Origin: Campylobacter sp. MIT 97-5078
GTDB lineage: Bacteria > Campylobacterota > Campylobacteria > Campylobacterales > Campylobacteraceae
Direction of reading: 5' to 3'
Assembly (NCBI RefSeq): GCF_006864455.1
Contig: NZ_QHLK01000001.1
Coordinates: 1-64,000, forward strand
DNA: 64,000 nucleotides
In this document: in pieces, positions 9,236-17,737 of the stretch
Layout: every line of letters starts with the position of its first letter
How positions within the stretch are numbered: the stretch's first letter is position 1
Notes under the pieces: model-generated
Seen by the model: only the letters and a program-made list of their open reading frames with translations
What the model was told of the DNA's origin: nothing
Database searches by the model: none
Translations under genes and position numbers: made by a program

Positions 9236-10483
9236 ATGGAAAAAATTCTTATCATTGATGATAATAAAATGCTTACAAAACTTTTGGCTAAAAAAATTTC
9301 AAGTGCTTTGCATTTTGAAGTGGATACGGCTTTTTCTTTTACTGAAGCTATAGGGCTTTTTGAGCAAGGAAATAGATATTTTTTGTGTTTTGCTGATCTG
9401 TGTTTGCCTGATGCGAATGATGGAGAAATCGTTGATTATGTACTTGAGATTGGTTTGCCGACTATAGTTTTAACAGCAAGTAATGATGCACAAACTAGAG
9501 AAAAATTCATGGATAAAGATATACTTGCGTATATTTACAAAGAAAGCAAAACCTGCATAGAACAGATTATAAACTCGATTGATCTGTTAAACAAAAATAG
9601 AAAAAGTAAAGTCATCATTGCTTTAAGTAAGGTTGCCGAGCGAAATGAACTTAAAAAGATATTTAATCTTAGGCTTTTTAATGTCCTTGTCGCAGCTCAT
9701 GGCGAAGAAGCTTTAAATTATCTTAATGATAATGCAGATACAAAGCTTATCATAGCAGATGCTCAAATGCCTGTGATGAACGGCTTGGATTTACTCATTG
9801 AGATTAGAGAAAAATACTCTAAAACAGAACTTGGCATGATCATAGTTGGCGAAAAAAATGATGCTCTTGAAGCAAGCTTGCTTCGCAATAATGTAAATGA
9901 ATTTATCGCTAAACCTTTTAGCAAAGAGCTTTTTAATGCTAGGCTTGATAAGCTTTTAAAATATATGAATGACTTTGAGCTTATTAGCACTTTTACAGAT
10001 ATCGAGCCTTTAACAGGAGCAAAAAATTCAGTAGCCTTGAAAAGCGAACTCGAGGATTATCTAAGGGAAATTCAAGGAAGTGATGAGGAATTTGCCTTTG
10101 CATACCTAGATATAGATAATTTAAATTTTATCAATGAAGAATACGGCTTTGATATAGGAAATGCGGTGCTTAAAAGTGCGGTAAAAGAAGCGTTAAATGA
10201 AACTATGGGTAAGGATATAGTGGGACATTTTAGCACAGAAAAAATTTGTATATTGCTTAAAAATATCAGTAGTGAAAAAGCGATTAAAGTCTTTTCATCG
10301 ATACGAGTAAATATCAAAAATAAAAGTATTTTAGTTTCTTTTGATGAACTTTTTTTCACTGCTAGCATAGGCATAACTTTTGGTAAAGCTGGGGCAAATT
10401 TAAATGAATTGAGTTTGAAAGCAAACAAAGCTTTACAAAGTGCAAAAGATAGTGGAAAAGATAGGGCAGAGGTATGTTTTTAG
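9236..10483 (+). CDS. cbrR: Response regulator CbrR: two receiver domains and a degenerate GGDEF domain
   Basis: This is a 415-residue cytosolic regulator. The first receiver domain (about 1-120) has the acidic pair in IIDDNK and a phosphoacceptor Asp in FADLCLPD. The second (about 128-245) has IIADAQMPVMNG, with a conserved Asp, but its N-terminal acidic pair is lost (ALSKVAERN). The third domain (about 255-415) aligns as a diguanylate cyclase (AYLDIDNLNFINEEYG ... SIGITFG), but the catalytic GGDEF position reads Ser-Thr-Glu-Lys-Ile, so cyclic-di-GMP synthesis is unlikely. In C. jejuni the homologue is a bile-salt resistance regulator. It overlaps tatD by 10 bases. No partner kinase is adjacent. 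Confidence 0.88.
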   Translation: MEKILIIDDNKMLTKLLAKKISSALHFEVDTAFSFTEAIGLFEQGNRYFLCFADLCLPDANDGEIVDYVLEIGLPTIVLTASNDAQTREKFMDKDILAYIYKESKTCIEQIINSIDLLNKNRKSKVIIALSKVAERNELKKIFNLRLFNVLVAAHGEEALNYLNDNADTKLIIADAQMPVMNGLDLLIEIREKYSKTELGMIIVGEKNDALEASLLRNNVNEFIAKPFSKELFNARLDKLLKYMNDFELISTFTDIEPLTGAKNSVALKSELEDYLREIQGSDEEFAFAYLDIDNLNFINEEYGFDIGNAVLKSAVKEALNETMGKDIVGHFSTEKICILLKNISSEKAIKVFSSIRVNIKNKSILVSFDELFFTASIGITFGKAGANLNELSLKANKALQSAKDSGKDRAEVCF

Positions 10484-11280
10484 AGCTCGATTTTAGCACA
10501 AGTGCAAAGATCATTGATACGCATTGTCATTTAGATAGTGAAGTTTTTATTGATGATCTTGATGAACTTTTAGAGCATAGCTTTAAAAATGCCATTGACA
10601 AAGTCATCATTCCAGCAGCAAATCCGCAAGATTTAAACAGGGCGGTAAAACTTTGCGAGCGTTATAAAGAACTTTATTTCGCGGTAGGAACACATCCTTA
10701 TGAGTGCGATAAATTTGATGAAAAGCTTTTAAGAAAGCTTATCACACATGAAAAATGTGTGGCTGTGGGCGAGTGTGGTTTTGATTATTATCGTTCCAAA
10801 GATGAGGCTATGAAAGCTTCTCAAAGATTTGTATTTGAGGCTCAACTTGAACTTGCTTGTGAGTTTCAAAAACCAGTGATTATCCATTCAAGAGAAGCAA
10901 ATGATGATACTTATCAAACGCTTAAAAAATACACTCCAAAGCTTGTAGGTGGAGTTTTGCACTGCTTTAATGCAAGTGAGCTTTTGCTTTCTTTACATGA
11001 GTGTAATTTTTATTTTGGCATAGGTGGGGTTTTAACCTTTAAAAATGCGAAAAATTTAGTTTCTATACTGCCAAAAATCCCAAAAAAGAAGCTTTTGCTT
11101 GAAACTGACGCTCCTTATCTTAGCCCAGAGCCTTTTAGGGGAAAGAGAAATGAGCCTATTTTAACGCACTTTGTCGCAAGTAAAATGGCAGAGCTTTTAG
11201 CCATGTCAAGAGATGATCTTATCACACTTTGCACGCATAATGCTAAGGAGTTATTTTTTAAGGAGAACAAAGCTTCGTGA
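10474..11280 (+). CDS. tatD: TatD-family metal-dependent hydrolase (DNase)
   Basis: TatD-type enzymes are TIM-barrel metallohydrolases with DNase activity, implicated in DNA repair or turnover. This 268-residue protein has the metal-binding DTHCHLD at residues 15-21, GECGFDYYR, PVIIHSREA and the C-terminal LLETDAPYLSPEPFRGKRNEP, which together are diagnostic. It starts 10 bases inside the end of cbrR and ends in a GTGA overlap with the lytic transglycosylase gene, so it is embedded in one transcription unit. The exact substrate in this organism is unknown. Confidence 0.92.
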   Translation: MFLELDFSTSAKIIDTHCHLDSEVFIDDLDELLEHSFKNAIDKVIIPAANPQDLNRAVKLCERYKELYFAVGTHPYECDKFDEKLLRKLITHEKCVAVGECGFDYYRSKDEAMKASQRFVFEAQLELACEFQKPVIIHSREANDDTYQTLKKYTPKLVGGVLHCFNASELLLSLHECNFYFGIGGVLTFKNAKNLVSILPKIPKKKLLLETDAPYLSPEPFRGKRNEPILTHFVASKMAELLAMSRDDLITLCTHNAKELFFKENKAS

Positions 11281-12419
11281 AAATTGTCATAAAAAAAATA
11301 GTTTTATTATCATTCTTGGCTCAAAGCTTACTTTTTGCCAATGTTTTTGCACCAGAATATTACAAAAATCAAATTGAAATTCTAAGAACGCTTGATATAG
11401 AAAGTAGTTTTATTGGCGATCCTGTATTTGTTGAAGCGAAAAACGAGCTTAAAAAACTACACTCAAAAACCCTTGTGGTTTCAGCTGAAAATAATTATGA
11501 GTTTATTCCAGTGCTTCGGCAAATCATTGACGAACAAGATTTACCAAAAGAATTTTTGTATCTTGCTATCGTTGAATCAGGGCTTAAAACACATAGCACT
11601 TCACGCACTAAAGCTATTGGAGTGTGGCAGTTTATGGAAAATACAGCAAAAAGCCTTGACTTGCGTGTTGATCCTTATATTGATGAGCGTAAAGATGTGT
11701 TTAAATCCACGCTTGCAGCAACAAACTATCTTAAAAGTTTAAAAGCCGAGTTTGGTAAATGGTATTTGGCTATCTTAGCGTATAATTGTGGTAGTGGCAA
11801 GCTTCATCAAGCTATAAAAGAGGCTGGAAGTGATGATTTAAGTATCTTGCTTGATGCGGATAAACAATACATTCCACTTGAAACAAGGGTTTTTATACGC
11901 AAAATTCTCACTTTAGCATTTTTGGCAAACAATGAGGATTTTGTTTTTGAGCAGAATTTAGCCTTTGCTAATTATTCTCTTTCTCATGAATTTAGCAAAG
12001 TAAGAGTGCCTCAAAGTGTTTCTTTGAAGGATTTGGCAAAACTTGCTGATTTGGATTTTGCTGAATTTAAACGCTATAATCCGCATTTTCGTTATGATTT
12101 TACCCCTCCAAATGGAGAAGTTTTTGTATATCTGCCTTTAAATAAAAGTGAAAGTTTTAAACAAAAGCTCGATACAACAAAGCTTGCAAAGGTTGATACA
12201 ACTATACCAAAAACGCAAATTTATATCGTAAAGTCCGGTGATTCGCTTTATAGTATAGCCAAAAAATACAAAATTTCAGTCGCTTCCATAAGAGCGTATA
12301 ATAAAATCAAAAAAAATCATCTCAGTATCAAACAAAAGCTTGTGATTCCAATACCAAAACAGGAGTATAATTATGCAAAAACTCAAAATAAAACGACTAC
12401 AAAACTCGTTAGCCGTTAG
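11277..12419 (+). CDS. Membrane-exported lytic transglycosylase with LysM domain (MltD-like)
   Basis: This 380-residue protein starts at GTG 11277, overlapping the tatD stop. An N-terminal hydrophobic signal (residues 5-22, ending LLFANVFA) directs export. The SLT/GH23 domain follows: the catalytic Glu is residue 100 in AIVESGLKTHS, with KAIGVWQFMENTA, then LAILAYNCGSGKLHQAIKEAG. The C-terminus carries one LysM peptidoglycan-binding domain (about 317-362; YIVKSGDSLYSIAKKYKIS). It cleaves glycan strands to 1,6-anhydro-muropeptides during wall remodelling. It lacks a lipobox Cys, so it is periplasmic rather than lipid-anchored. It overlaps rlpA by 47 bases. Family assignment is strong; the label MltD is by architecture. 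Confidence 0.88.
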   Translation: MKIVIKKIVLLSFLAQSLLFANVFAPEYYKNQIEILRTLDIESSFIGDPVFVEAKNELKKLHSKTLVVSAENNYEFIPVLRQIIDEQDLPKEFLYLAIVESGLKTHSTSRTKAIGVWQFMENTAKSLDLRVDPYIDERKDVFKSTLAATNYLKSLKAEFGKWYLAILAYNCGSGKLHQAIKEAGSDDLSILLDADKQYIPLETRVFIRKILTLAFLANNEDFVFEQNLAFANYSLSHEFSKVRVPQSVSLKDLAKLADLDFAEFKRYNPHFRYDFTPPNGEVFVYLPLNKSESFKQKLDTTKLAKVDTTIPKTQIYIVKSGDSLYSIAKKYKISVASIRAYNKIKKNHLSIKQKLVIPIPKQEYNYAKTQNKTTTKLVSR

Positions 12420-13200
12420 TTTTCTTGCTTTGTTTATCAGTGCATGTGGTTTGACAAGCTCAAGAGCACCAAGTGTATATTATCCAAGCAAAGATTTTAA
12501 AAGTAACAAAGACGCCGCAAATTCTGGTGCAAAAGGCACGATGAAACCTTATACGGTTAATGGCAAGACTTATTATCCAACTGTTGTTGAAGTAGGTGAA
12601 ACAGCCGATGGTATCGCAAGCTGGTATGGACCGGGTTTTCATGGCAAAAAAACTTCAAACGGCGAAACTTATAATCAAAATGACTTTACCGCAGCTCATA
12701 AAACCTTGCCGATGAATACTATTTTAAGTGTAACAAATTTAAACAACGGACGCAAAACTACCGTTCGCGTCAATGACAGAGGACCTTTTGTGAATAACAG
12801 AATTATCGATCTTTCAAAGAGTGCAGCAAGTCAAATTGATATGCTTCAAAGTGGCACAGCTCCAGTTCGCCTTGAAGTTATAGGCTTTGGTTCTGTAGAT
12901 AGCTCACATCAACTTGTTCAACAAAATGTAAATTTAGGCACAGATGGCGAAATTGTAGATAATGGCAAGGTGTATGAAGGTGGAGGCTTTATGGTGCAAA
13001 TCGGGGCTTTTCGTTTTCAAGAGGGTGCTCAAAGCACAGCACAAAAATATAAAAATTATCAAGGCTATACCGCTATAGTAAGAACGAGTGCAAAAGATGG
13101 GCTTAATAGAGTATTTTTAATAGGCTTTAGAAGTGAAGATGAGGCGAGAGATTTTGCAAAAAGTGGAGCTTTCATCGGTGCTTTTGTCGTAAGGGAATAA
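12373..13200 (+). CDS. rlpA: RlpA-like septal lipoprotein (DPBB and SPOR domains)
   Basis: RlpA proteins are outer-membrane lipoproteins that bind denuded septal glycans and, in some species, cleave them as lytic transglycosylases. The lipobox is Ile-Ser-Ala-Cys with Cys25. The double-psi beta-barrel (about 75-165) has GIASWYGPGFHGKKTSNGE and VRVNDRGPFVNNRIIDLS, keeping the catalytic-type Asp. A SPOR domain (about 200-275) starts FMVQIGAFRFQEGA. The start lies inside the 3' end of the upstream transglycosylase gene. Two consecutive peptidoglycan-cleaving proteins in one overlapping unit suggest a shared role in cell separation. Confidence 0.9.
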   Translation: MQKLKIKRLQNSLAVSFLALFISACGLTSSRAPSVYYPSKDFKSNKDAANSGAKGTMKPYTVNGKTYYPTVVEVGETADGIASWYGPGFHGKKTSNGETYNQNDFTAAHKTLPMNTILSVTNLNNGRKTTVRVNDRGPFVNNRIIDLSKSAASQIDMLQSGTAPVRLEVIGFGSVDSSHQLVQQNVNLGTDGEIVDNGKVYEGGGFMVQIGAFRFQEGAQSTAQKYKNYQGYTAIVRTSAKDGLNRVFLIGFRSEDEARDFAKSGAFIGAFVVRE

Positions 13201-13227
13201 AAAGAGAATAAAAAAAAGGTTTTTGTG

Positions 13228-13716
13228 ATGATAGAGCTTATTTTTTTAGATATTGATGGGTGCTTAACAGATGGCAAGATCATCTATACTTCGGACAATA
13301 AAGAAATAAAAGAATTTCATGTGCATGATGGTGCAGCTATTGAAGCATGGCTTAAGCTTGGTAAGAAAATAGCTATCATTACAGGTAGAAAAAGCGAATG
13401 TGTCGCTACAAGAGCAGAGGACTTGAAAATTGATTTTGTGTATCAAGGCGTAAAGGATAAACTTACTTGTGCTAAATCAGTGCTTAAAAGCTTGAAGTTA
13501 AATTTCAAGCAAAGTGCAGCTATTGGGGATTATTATAATGATATTGCCCTTTTAGAAGCCGTAAAATTAAGCTTTAAGCCTAAAAATGCCCACAAAGCTT
13601 TAAAAGTAGATAAAAGCCTTGCTCACAAAGGCGGAGATGGTGCAGTAGCTGAGATGATAGAATATATCATCAAATATAATAAAATGCAAAGAGAGTGGAA
13701 TGAGCTTTGGCGATAA
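13228..13716 (+). CDS. kdsC: 3-deoxy-D-manno-octulosonate 8-phosphate phosphatase (KdsC)
   Basis: This HAD-superfamily phosphatase of the small C0 type, 162 residues, removes phosphate from KDO-8-P to give KDO for the LPS core. It has FLDIDGCLTDGKI with nucleophile Asp8 and acid/base Asp10, ITGRKSECV, and the C-terminal IGDYYNDIALLEAV. GTG at 13225 is possible, but ATG at 13228 is better placed behind AAAAAGG (13213-13219). It precedes lptC and lptA, so three consecutive genes serve LPS synthesis and transport. The same order occurs in many proteobacteria. Confidence 0.9.
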   Translation: MIELIFLDIDGCLTDGKIIYTSDNKEIKEFHVHDGAAIEAWLKLGKKIAIITGRKSECVATRAEDLKIDFVYQGVKDKLTCAKSVLKSLKLNFKQSAAIGDYYNDIALLEAVKLSFKPKNAHKALKVDKSLAHKGGDGAVAEMIEYIIKYNKMQREWNELWR

Positions 13717-14213
13717 AAATCTTTGCTACTTTGATGGGAATTTTTGCTTTAGTTCTTGTTTTTTTAAGTACTCAAGATTTTTATTTTATTGATTTTAAGC
13801 CCTATGGGATTGATTTTAAAAATGTCGAATCTAAGCATATTGAAGTATATGAGCTCAATTCAAGCGAAGTTTTTACTCATTTTCAAGCTTCAAGTTGGAG
13901 TAGGTATGGAGAAGATGATATTTTTACCGAGTTTAGAGTTTTTGGCTATGATTATAATTTAAGCGCAAATACACTCAACTTAAGTCAAAAAAATACCAAA
14001 CTTGAAGGCAATGTGTTATACAAGGATGTCAATCAAACGCGTATAGAAGCCCAAAGCTTGCTTTATGATAGAACGCAAAAACTTTTAAGCACGCAAACTA
14101 AGTTTAAGGCATATAGGGGCGTAAATATGTTTACTGGGCAAAGTTTGATTTATGATGTGCGAAATAAAGAGCTTAATATCAAAGGAGTAAAGGCGTGGTT
14201 AGAGTCAAATTGA
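13707..14213 (+). CDS. lptC: LptC-like LPS export protein
   Basis: This 168-residue protein begins at a TTG inside the end of kdsC. It has one N-terminal membrane anchor (about residues 3-20, IFATLMGIFALVLVFLS) and a periplasmic beta-rich domain, the bitopic layout of LptC, which passes LPS from LptB2FG to LptA. The conserved pattern of short strands (LEGNVLYKDVNQTRIEAQSLLYDRTQKLLST) matches the OstA-type fold. The 10-base overlap with kdsC and 19-base overlap with lptA, and the kdsC-lptC-lptA order, strongly support the assignment even though LptC sequences diverge widely. Confidence 0.82.
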   Translation: MAIKIFATLMGIFALVLVFLSTQDFYFIDFKPYGIDFKNVESKHIEVYELNSSEVFTHFQASSWSRYGEDDIFTEFRVFGYDYNLSANTLNLSQKNTKLEGNVLYKDVNQTRIEAQSLLYDRTQKLLSTQTKFKAYRGVNMFTGQSLIYDVRNKELNIKGVKAWLESN

Positions 14214-14656
14214 TACTTTTTTTTAGCCTTACTCTTATTTTGTATGCTGGACAGATCGAAGTGAGTGCGAGCCATTTTTACGCAGATGAAAAAAAAGGTC
14301 AAAATGTGCTTAGTGGCAATGTCATCGTAAAGCACGAAAAAGACATTTTACGTTCAGCAAAACTGACTATCCTTACCAATGAAAGCCGTAAGCCTACAAG
14401 GTATATAGCCTCTGGAAAAGCTTGTTTTGATATCGTTCTTAATGGCAAAAATTATAAAGGCAGTGGAGATGAGTTTGTCTATATCGTAGCACAAGATACT
14501 TATGAGATTAACGGAAATGCTTATATAGAAGAGCTTGAAAGTGGAAAAAAACTTTTTGGTGACAAGATTGTTGTAAATAGAAAAAAAAATCTTTATAGCG
14601 TTACAAGCAAGCAAAATCAGCCTGCTCGCTTTGTGTTTGATTTGGAGGAAAAGTGA
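14195..14656 (+). CDS. lptA: LPS transport periplasmic protein LptA
   Basis: LptA forms the periplasmic bridge that carries LPS to the outer membrane. The 153-residue protein starts at GTG 14195 and has a signal peptide (LILFFSLTLILYAGQ). The OstA/LptA fold follows: VSASHFYADEKKGQNVLSGN, then GSGDEFVYIVAQDTYEINGNAY and KLFGDKIVVNRKKNLYSV. It overlaps lptC upstream and ends in a GTGA overlap with engB, so translation through kdsC-lptC-lptA-engB is continuous. Confidence 0.88.
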   Translation: MVRVKLILFFSLTLILYAGQIEVSASHFYADEKKGQNVLSGNVIVKHEKDILRSAKLTILTNESRKPTRYIASGKACFDIVLNGKNYKGSGDEFVYIVAQDTYEINGNAYIEELESGKKLFGDKIVVNRKKNLYSVTSKQNQPARFVFDLEEK

Positions 14657-15243
14657 TTATTAGTGCCAAATTTATAAGCTCTTTAGCCAAATACGATGAA
14701 AACTCGCCTTTAGCTTGCACGCAGATCGCTTTTCTTGGACGTTCTAATGTAGGAAAAAGCTCTTTAATCAATGCTTTATGTCGTCAAAAGAGTTTGGCAA
14801 AAAGCTCAAGCACGCCCGGAAAAACACAGCTTATCAATCTTTTTGAGGTTGTATTTAAGCTTGATGAAAAAAAACATACTTTCATTTTTGTAGATTTACC
14901 CGGTTTTGGTTACGCTAAGGTTAATAAAGACACAAAAGAACAATGGCATAAGAGTTTAGATGAGTTTTTACGCAAGCAAAGGCAAATCAAGCTTTTTGTG
15001 CATTTAGTTGATGCAAGGCATACAAATTTAGAGCTTGATGAGGGCTTGCAACGGTATTTGCAAAGCTTTTTGCAAGTTGATCAAAGAATTTTAAGGGTTT
15101 TTACTAAGGCTGACAAGCTTAATCAAAGTCAAAAAGCAAAGCTTAAGCAAAACTTTAAAGATGCTTTTCTTATATCAAGCACAGCAAAACAAGGCTTAGA
15201 AGAGCTTGAAAATGAGCTTTTTAAGCAAAGTTTGGGGCTATAA
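14653..15243 (+). CDS. engB: Ribosome-biogenesis GTPase EngB (YsxC/YihA)
   Basis: EngB is an essential small GTPase acting in late 50S subunit assembly. This 196-residue protein has the G1 motif GRSNVGKSS at residues 29-37, switch I threonine in STPGKTQ, G3 DLPGFGYAKV, G4 TKAD and G5 ISSTAKQG. The GTG start overlaps the lptA stop. This coupling of a ribosome assembly factor to LPS transport genes is also found in C. jejuni. Confidence 0.94.
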   Translation: MIISAKFISSLAKYDENSPLACTQIAFLGRSNVGKSSLINALCRQKSLAKSSSTPGKTQLINLFEVVFKLDEKKHTFIFVDLPGFGYAKVNKDTKEQWHKSLDEFLRKQRQIKLFVHLVDARHTNLELDEGLQRYLQSFLQVDQRILRVFTKADKLNQSQKAKLKQNFKDAFLISSTAKQGLEELENELFKQSLGL

Positions 15244-15244
15244 A

Positions 15245-15754
15245 ATGGCAAGGCGAAAATACGGCACAAACAAAACTTTACATTATAACATTGATCTTTC
15301 CTATATTTTTCTAGCTTTGGTGTTGGTTTTTTATCAGGTATTAAGCTCTATTTTCACATATTTGCCTATATTGATTGGTTTTTTCTTTTGTTATATGTAT
15401 AGTTTGCTTCAAGAAAAAGATGAGACTTTATACGATCTTGATTTTCGTTGGTATTTTTCTTTAGTATATCTTTTATTTATTGATATAACGCATGATTTTT
15501 ACCTTTTTGTGTCGTGGATTTGTTTTTTTGTGTTTTATTGTTTTTGTGCGGACTGGATTAAGACGAATTTTAAAATTGGCAAGTTTATTCCGATATTTTT
15601 TGTGTTTTGCACTTATCTTTTATTTTGTGTTTTTGATAGTATTCTTTCTTATATTGACAATGTAAATATTAAAATTTTTGGTAGTGAGTATTTTATTAGC
15701 ATGGGTGTAGAAGCTTTGTTTTGCTATCTTTTTTTTAAGGATAAAATCCGATGA
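15245..15754 (+). CDS. Inner-membrane protein, possible MreD-like elongasome component
   Basis: This is a 169-residue, strongly hydrophobic protein with about five membrane helices (roughly 20-45, 66-82, 88-104, 112-130, 147-163) and many Phe residues. ATG at 15245 is preferred to an upstream start inside engB because it follows the engB stop directly and gives a basic N-terminus (MARRKYG) before the first helix. Its stop overlaps the start of the PBP2 gene. MreD, a small polytopic rod-shape protein, usually precedes PBP2, so that role is plausible from position and topology. No sequence signature proves it. Confidence 0.6.
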   Translation: MARRKYGTNKTLHYNIDLSYIFLALVLVFYQVLSSIFTYLPILIGFFFCYMYSLLQEKDETLYDLDFRWYFSLVYLLFIDITHDFYLFVSWICFFVFYCFCADWIKTNFKIGKFIPIFFVFCTYLLFCVFDSILSYIDNVNIKIFGSEYFISMGVEALFCYLFFKDKIR

Positions 15755-17574
15755 GAATGCGTTTGGTTGTCGCTTTTATCTTTTTATTTTTTGTTTTGCT
15801 TTTAAGCAGAATTTATTATTTGAGCATAAAATCAAATATATATTATGAAGAAATGGCAAAGCAAAATGCGATAAAAACAAAATTTTTGCCTCCTACAAGA
15901 GGCTTGATTAAAGATAGCAAAGGTAAGCTTTTAGCAGACAATGATCTTGGTTTTAGTATTGCTATAAAGCCTTATTTAAATATAAAAAAGCAAAATCAAG
16001 GGCTTTTAGATGAAGAGCTTTTCGTGCTTTCGCAAACCTTTCCTGATCTAAATGTTACGCTTTTAAAGCGAAATTATATTAAAGAGGATTCTTATTATAA
16101 TCAAGATTTTATTAATATTGTAGATTTTATCCCTTATGATGAGATGATACCGCATTTTTCTCAGCTTAACTTAAGAGAGAATTTACAAATTACGCCTATT
16201 GTTAAAAGAAGGTATCCTTATGGCAAGCTAGCAAGTCATATCATCGGCTATATCGGCAAGGCAAATTTGCAAGATATGAATGAAAATGAGATTGCAAAAC
16301 TGACAAATTACACCGGAAAAAGTGGTATAGAGCGGTATTATAATGAAATTTTGCAAGGACAAAAAGGTGTGCGTGAGGTAAAAGTCAATGCACACAACAA
16401 AGAAATAGAAGAAATTTCTTTTCAAAAAACAAATTCAAATGACATAAGCTTAACTATAGATATTCAATTACAAAGCTTTTTAAGCGAGCTCTTTGCTGAT
16501 AATGCTGGCGTTGCGATCATTATGGAAGCAAACACTGGGGCTATTTTAGCTGCTGGAAGCTTTCCAGAATATGATTTAAATCCTTTTGTTACTGGAATTT
16601 CAATGCAGGATTGGAAAGAGCTTTCAAATAGCCCAGATCATCCATTTACGAATAAAATGGTTAATGGGCTTTATCCACCCGGTTCTATCATCAAAATGGG
16701 CACAGCTCTTGCTTTTTTAAACTCAAGAAGTATTAATACCGCTACAGAGTTTTATTGTGCTGGCTTGATAGAATTAGGAGGCAGAAATTTTCGCTGCTGG
16801 AATCGTTCAGGGCATGGAAATATGAACCTTAAGCACGCTATTGCTCAAAGTTGTGATGTGTATTTTTATGAGGGTGGCTTAAAAGTAGGCATAGATCAAA
16901 TCAGCTCAACTATTGGTAAAATAGGATTTGGGAATAAAACAGGAGTAGATTTGCCAAATGAGTTTGTTGGCACAGTTCCAAGTAAAGAATGGAAAATACA
17001 ACGTTATAAACAGCCTTGGTATCAAGGAGAAACCTTAAATACAAGTATAGGGCAGGGTAATTTCTTAGTTACGCCTATGCAAGTGGCTAAATATACTGCT
17101 CAAATCGCTGTTGGAAAAAATGTTAATCCACATTTTCTTAAAGAGATCGAAGGCGAACTTGACGAAAATGTAAGAAGAGAATACCAAAAACAAGACGAAG
17201 AAGGTGAGCTTTTTAATGTCTTTGAGAAAAGTCAATTGCCTGCTTTAAGAGAAGCTATGCTTGCTGTTACTAAACAAGAAGGTGGCACAGCGTATCGCTT
17301 TTTTAAAGATTTACCTTTAAGTGTAGCTGGAAAAACAGGCACGGCTCAAGTGGTAGGCTTTTCTCAAGCTGAAAAGAAAAACATTAGGGAAAAAGACTTA
17401 AAGTATTATTCTCGTTCGCACACTTGGCTTACAAGTTTTGCACCTTATAAAAAGCCTCAATATGTCGTAACCGTCTTACTTGAACACGGCGGCAGAAGCA
17501 TAAATTCAGGCGAACTTACAGTTGCGATTTATAAAAAAATGCTCGAACTAAAATATTTTGAAGACGAAAAATAA
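15751..17574 (+). CDS. mrdA: Penicillin-binding protein 2 (peptidoglycan transpeptidase)
   Basis: This class B PBP of the elongation complex is 607 residues with one N-terminal membrane anchor (about 4-24). The dimerisation/pedestal domain includes LPPTRGLIKDSKGKLLADN and YPYGKLASHIIGYIG. The transpeptidase domain has the nucleophile in PGSIIK (Ser312, Lys315), SCD in IAQSCDVYFYEGG, and KTGTAQ near residue 530. It cross-links peptides of new wall material during rod growth and is a beta-lactam target. Its ATGA overlap with the upstream MreD-like gene suggests coupled synthesis. A 163-base gap with no feature recognised separates it from the convergent queA. Confidence 0.93.
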   Translation: MRMRLVVAFIFLFFVLLLSRIYYLSIKSNIYYEEMAKQNAIKTKFLPPTRGLIKDSKGKLLADNDLGFSIAIKPYLNIKKQNQGLLDEELFVLSQTFPDLNVTLLKRNYIKEDSYYNQDFINIVDFIPYDEMIPHFSQLNLRENLQITPIVKRRYPYGKLASHIIGYIGKANLQDMNENEIAKLTNYTGKSGIERYYNEILQGQKGVREVKVNAHNKEIEEISFQKTNSNDISLTIDIQLQSFLSELFADNAGVAIIMEANTGAILAAGSFPEYDLNPFVTGISMQDWKELSNSPDHPFTNKMVNGLYPPGSIIKMGTALAFLNSRSINTATEFYCAGLIELGGRNFRCWNRSGHGNMNLKHAIAQSCDVYFYEGGLKVGIDQISSTIGKIGFGNKTGVDLPNEFVGTVPSKEWKIQRYKQPWYQGETLNTSIGQGNFLVTPMQVAKYTAQIAVGKNVNPHFLKEIEGELDENVRREYQKQDEEGELFNVFEKSQLPALREAMLAVTKQEGGTAYRFFKDLPLSVAGKTGTAQVVGFSQAEKKNIREKDLKYYSRSHTWLTSFAPYKKPQYVVTVLLEHGGRSINSGELTVAIYKKMLELKYFEDEK

Positions 17575-17737
17575 GTCTCTTTGTTTTATATTGTTGAGAT
17601 ATTGCTTTTTGTAGATTTCATAACATATCTTCAAGCATAATTTAAACTTCATTTCGCAGAAATAACTACAAAAAAACTAAAAATGTGTAAAATTTTATGT
17701 AAAAAATTAAATTGTAAATTGATCAAAATTTGCGTTT

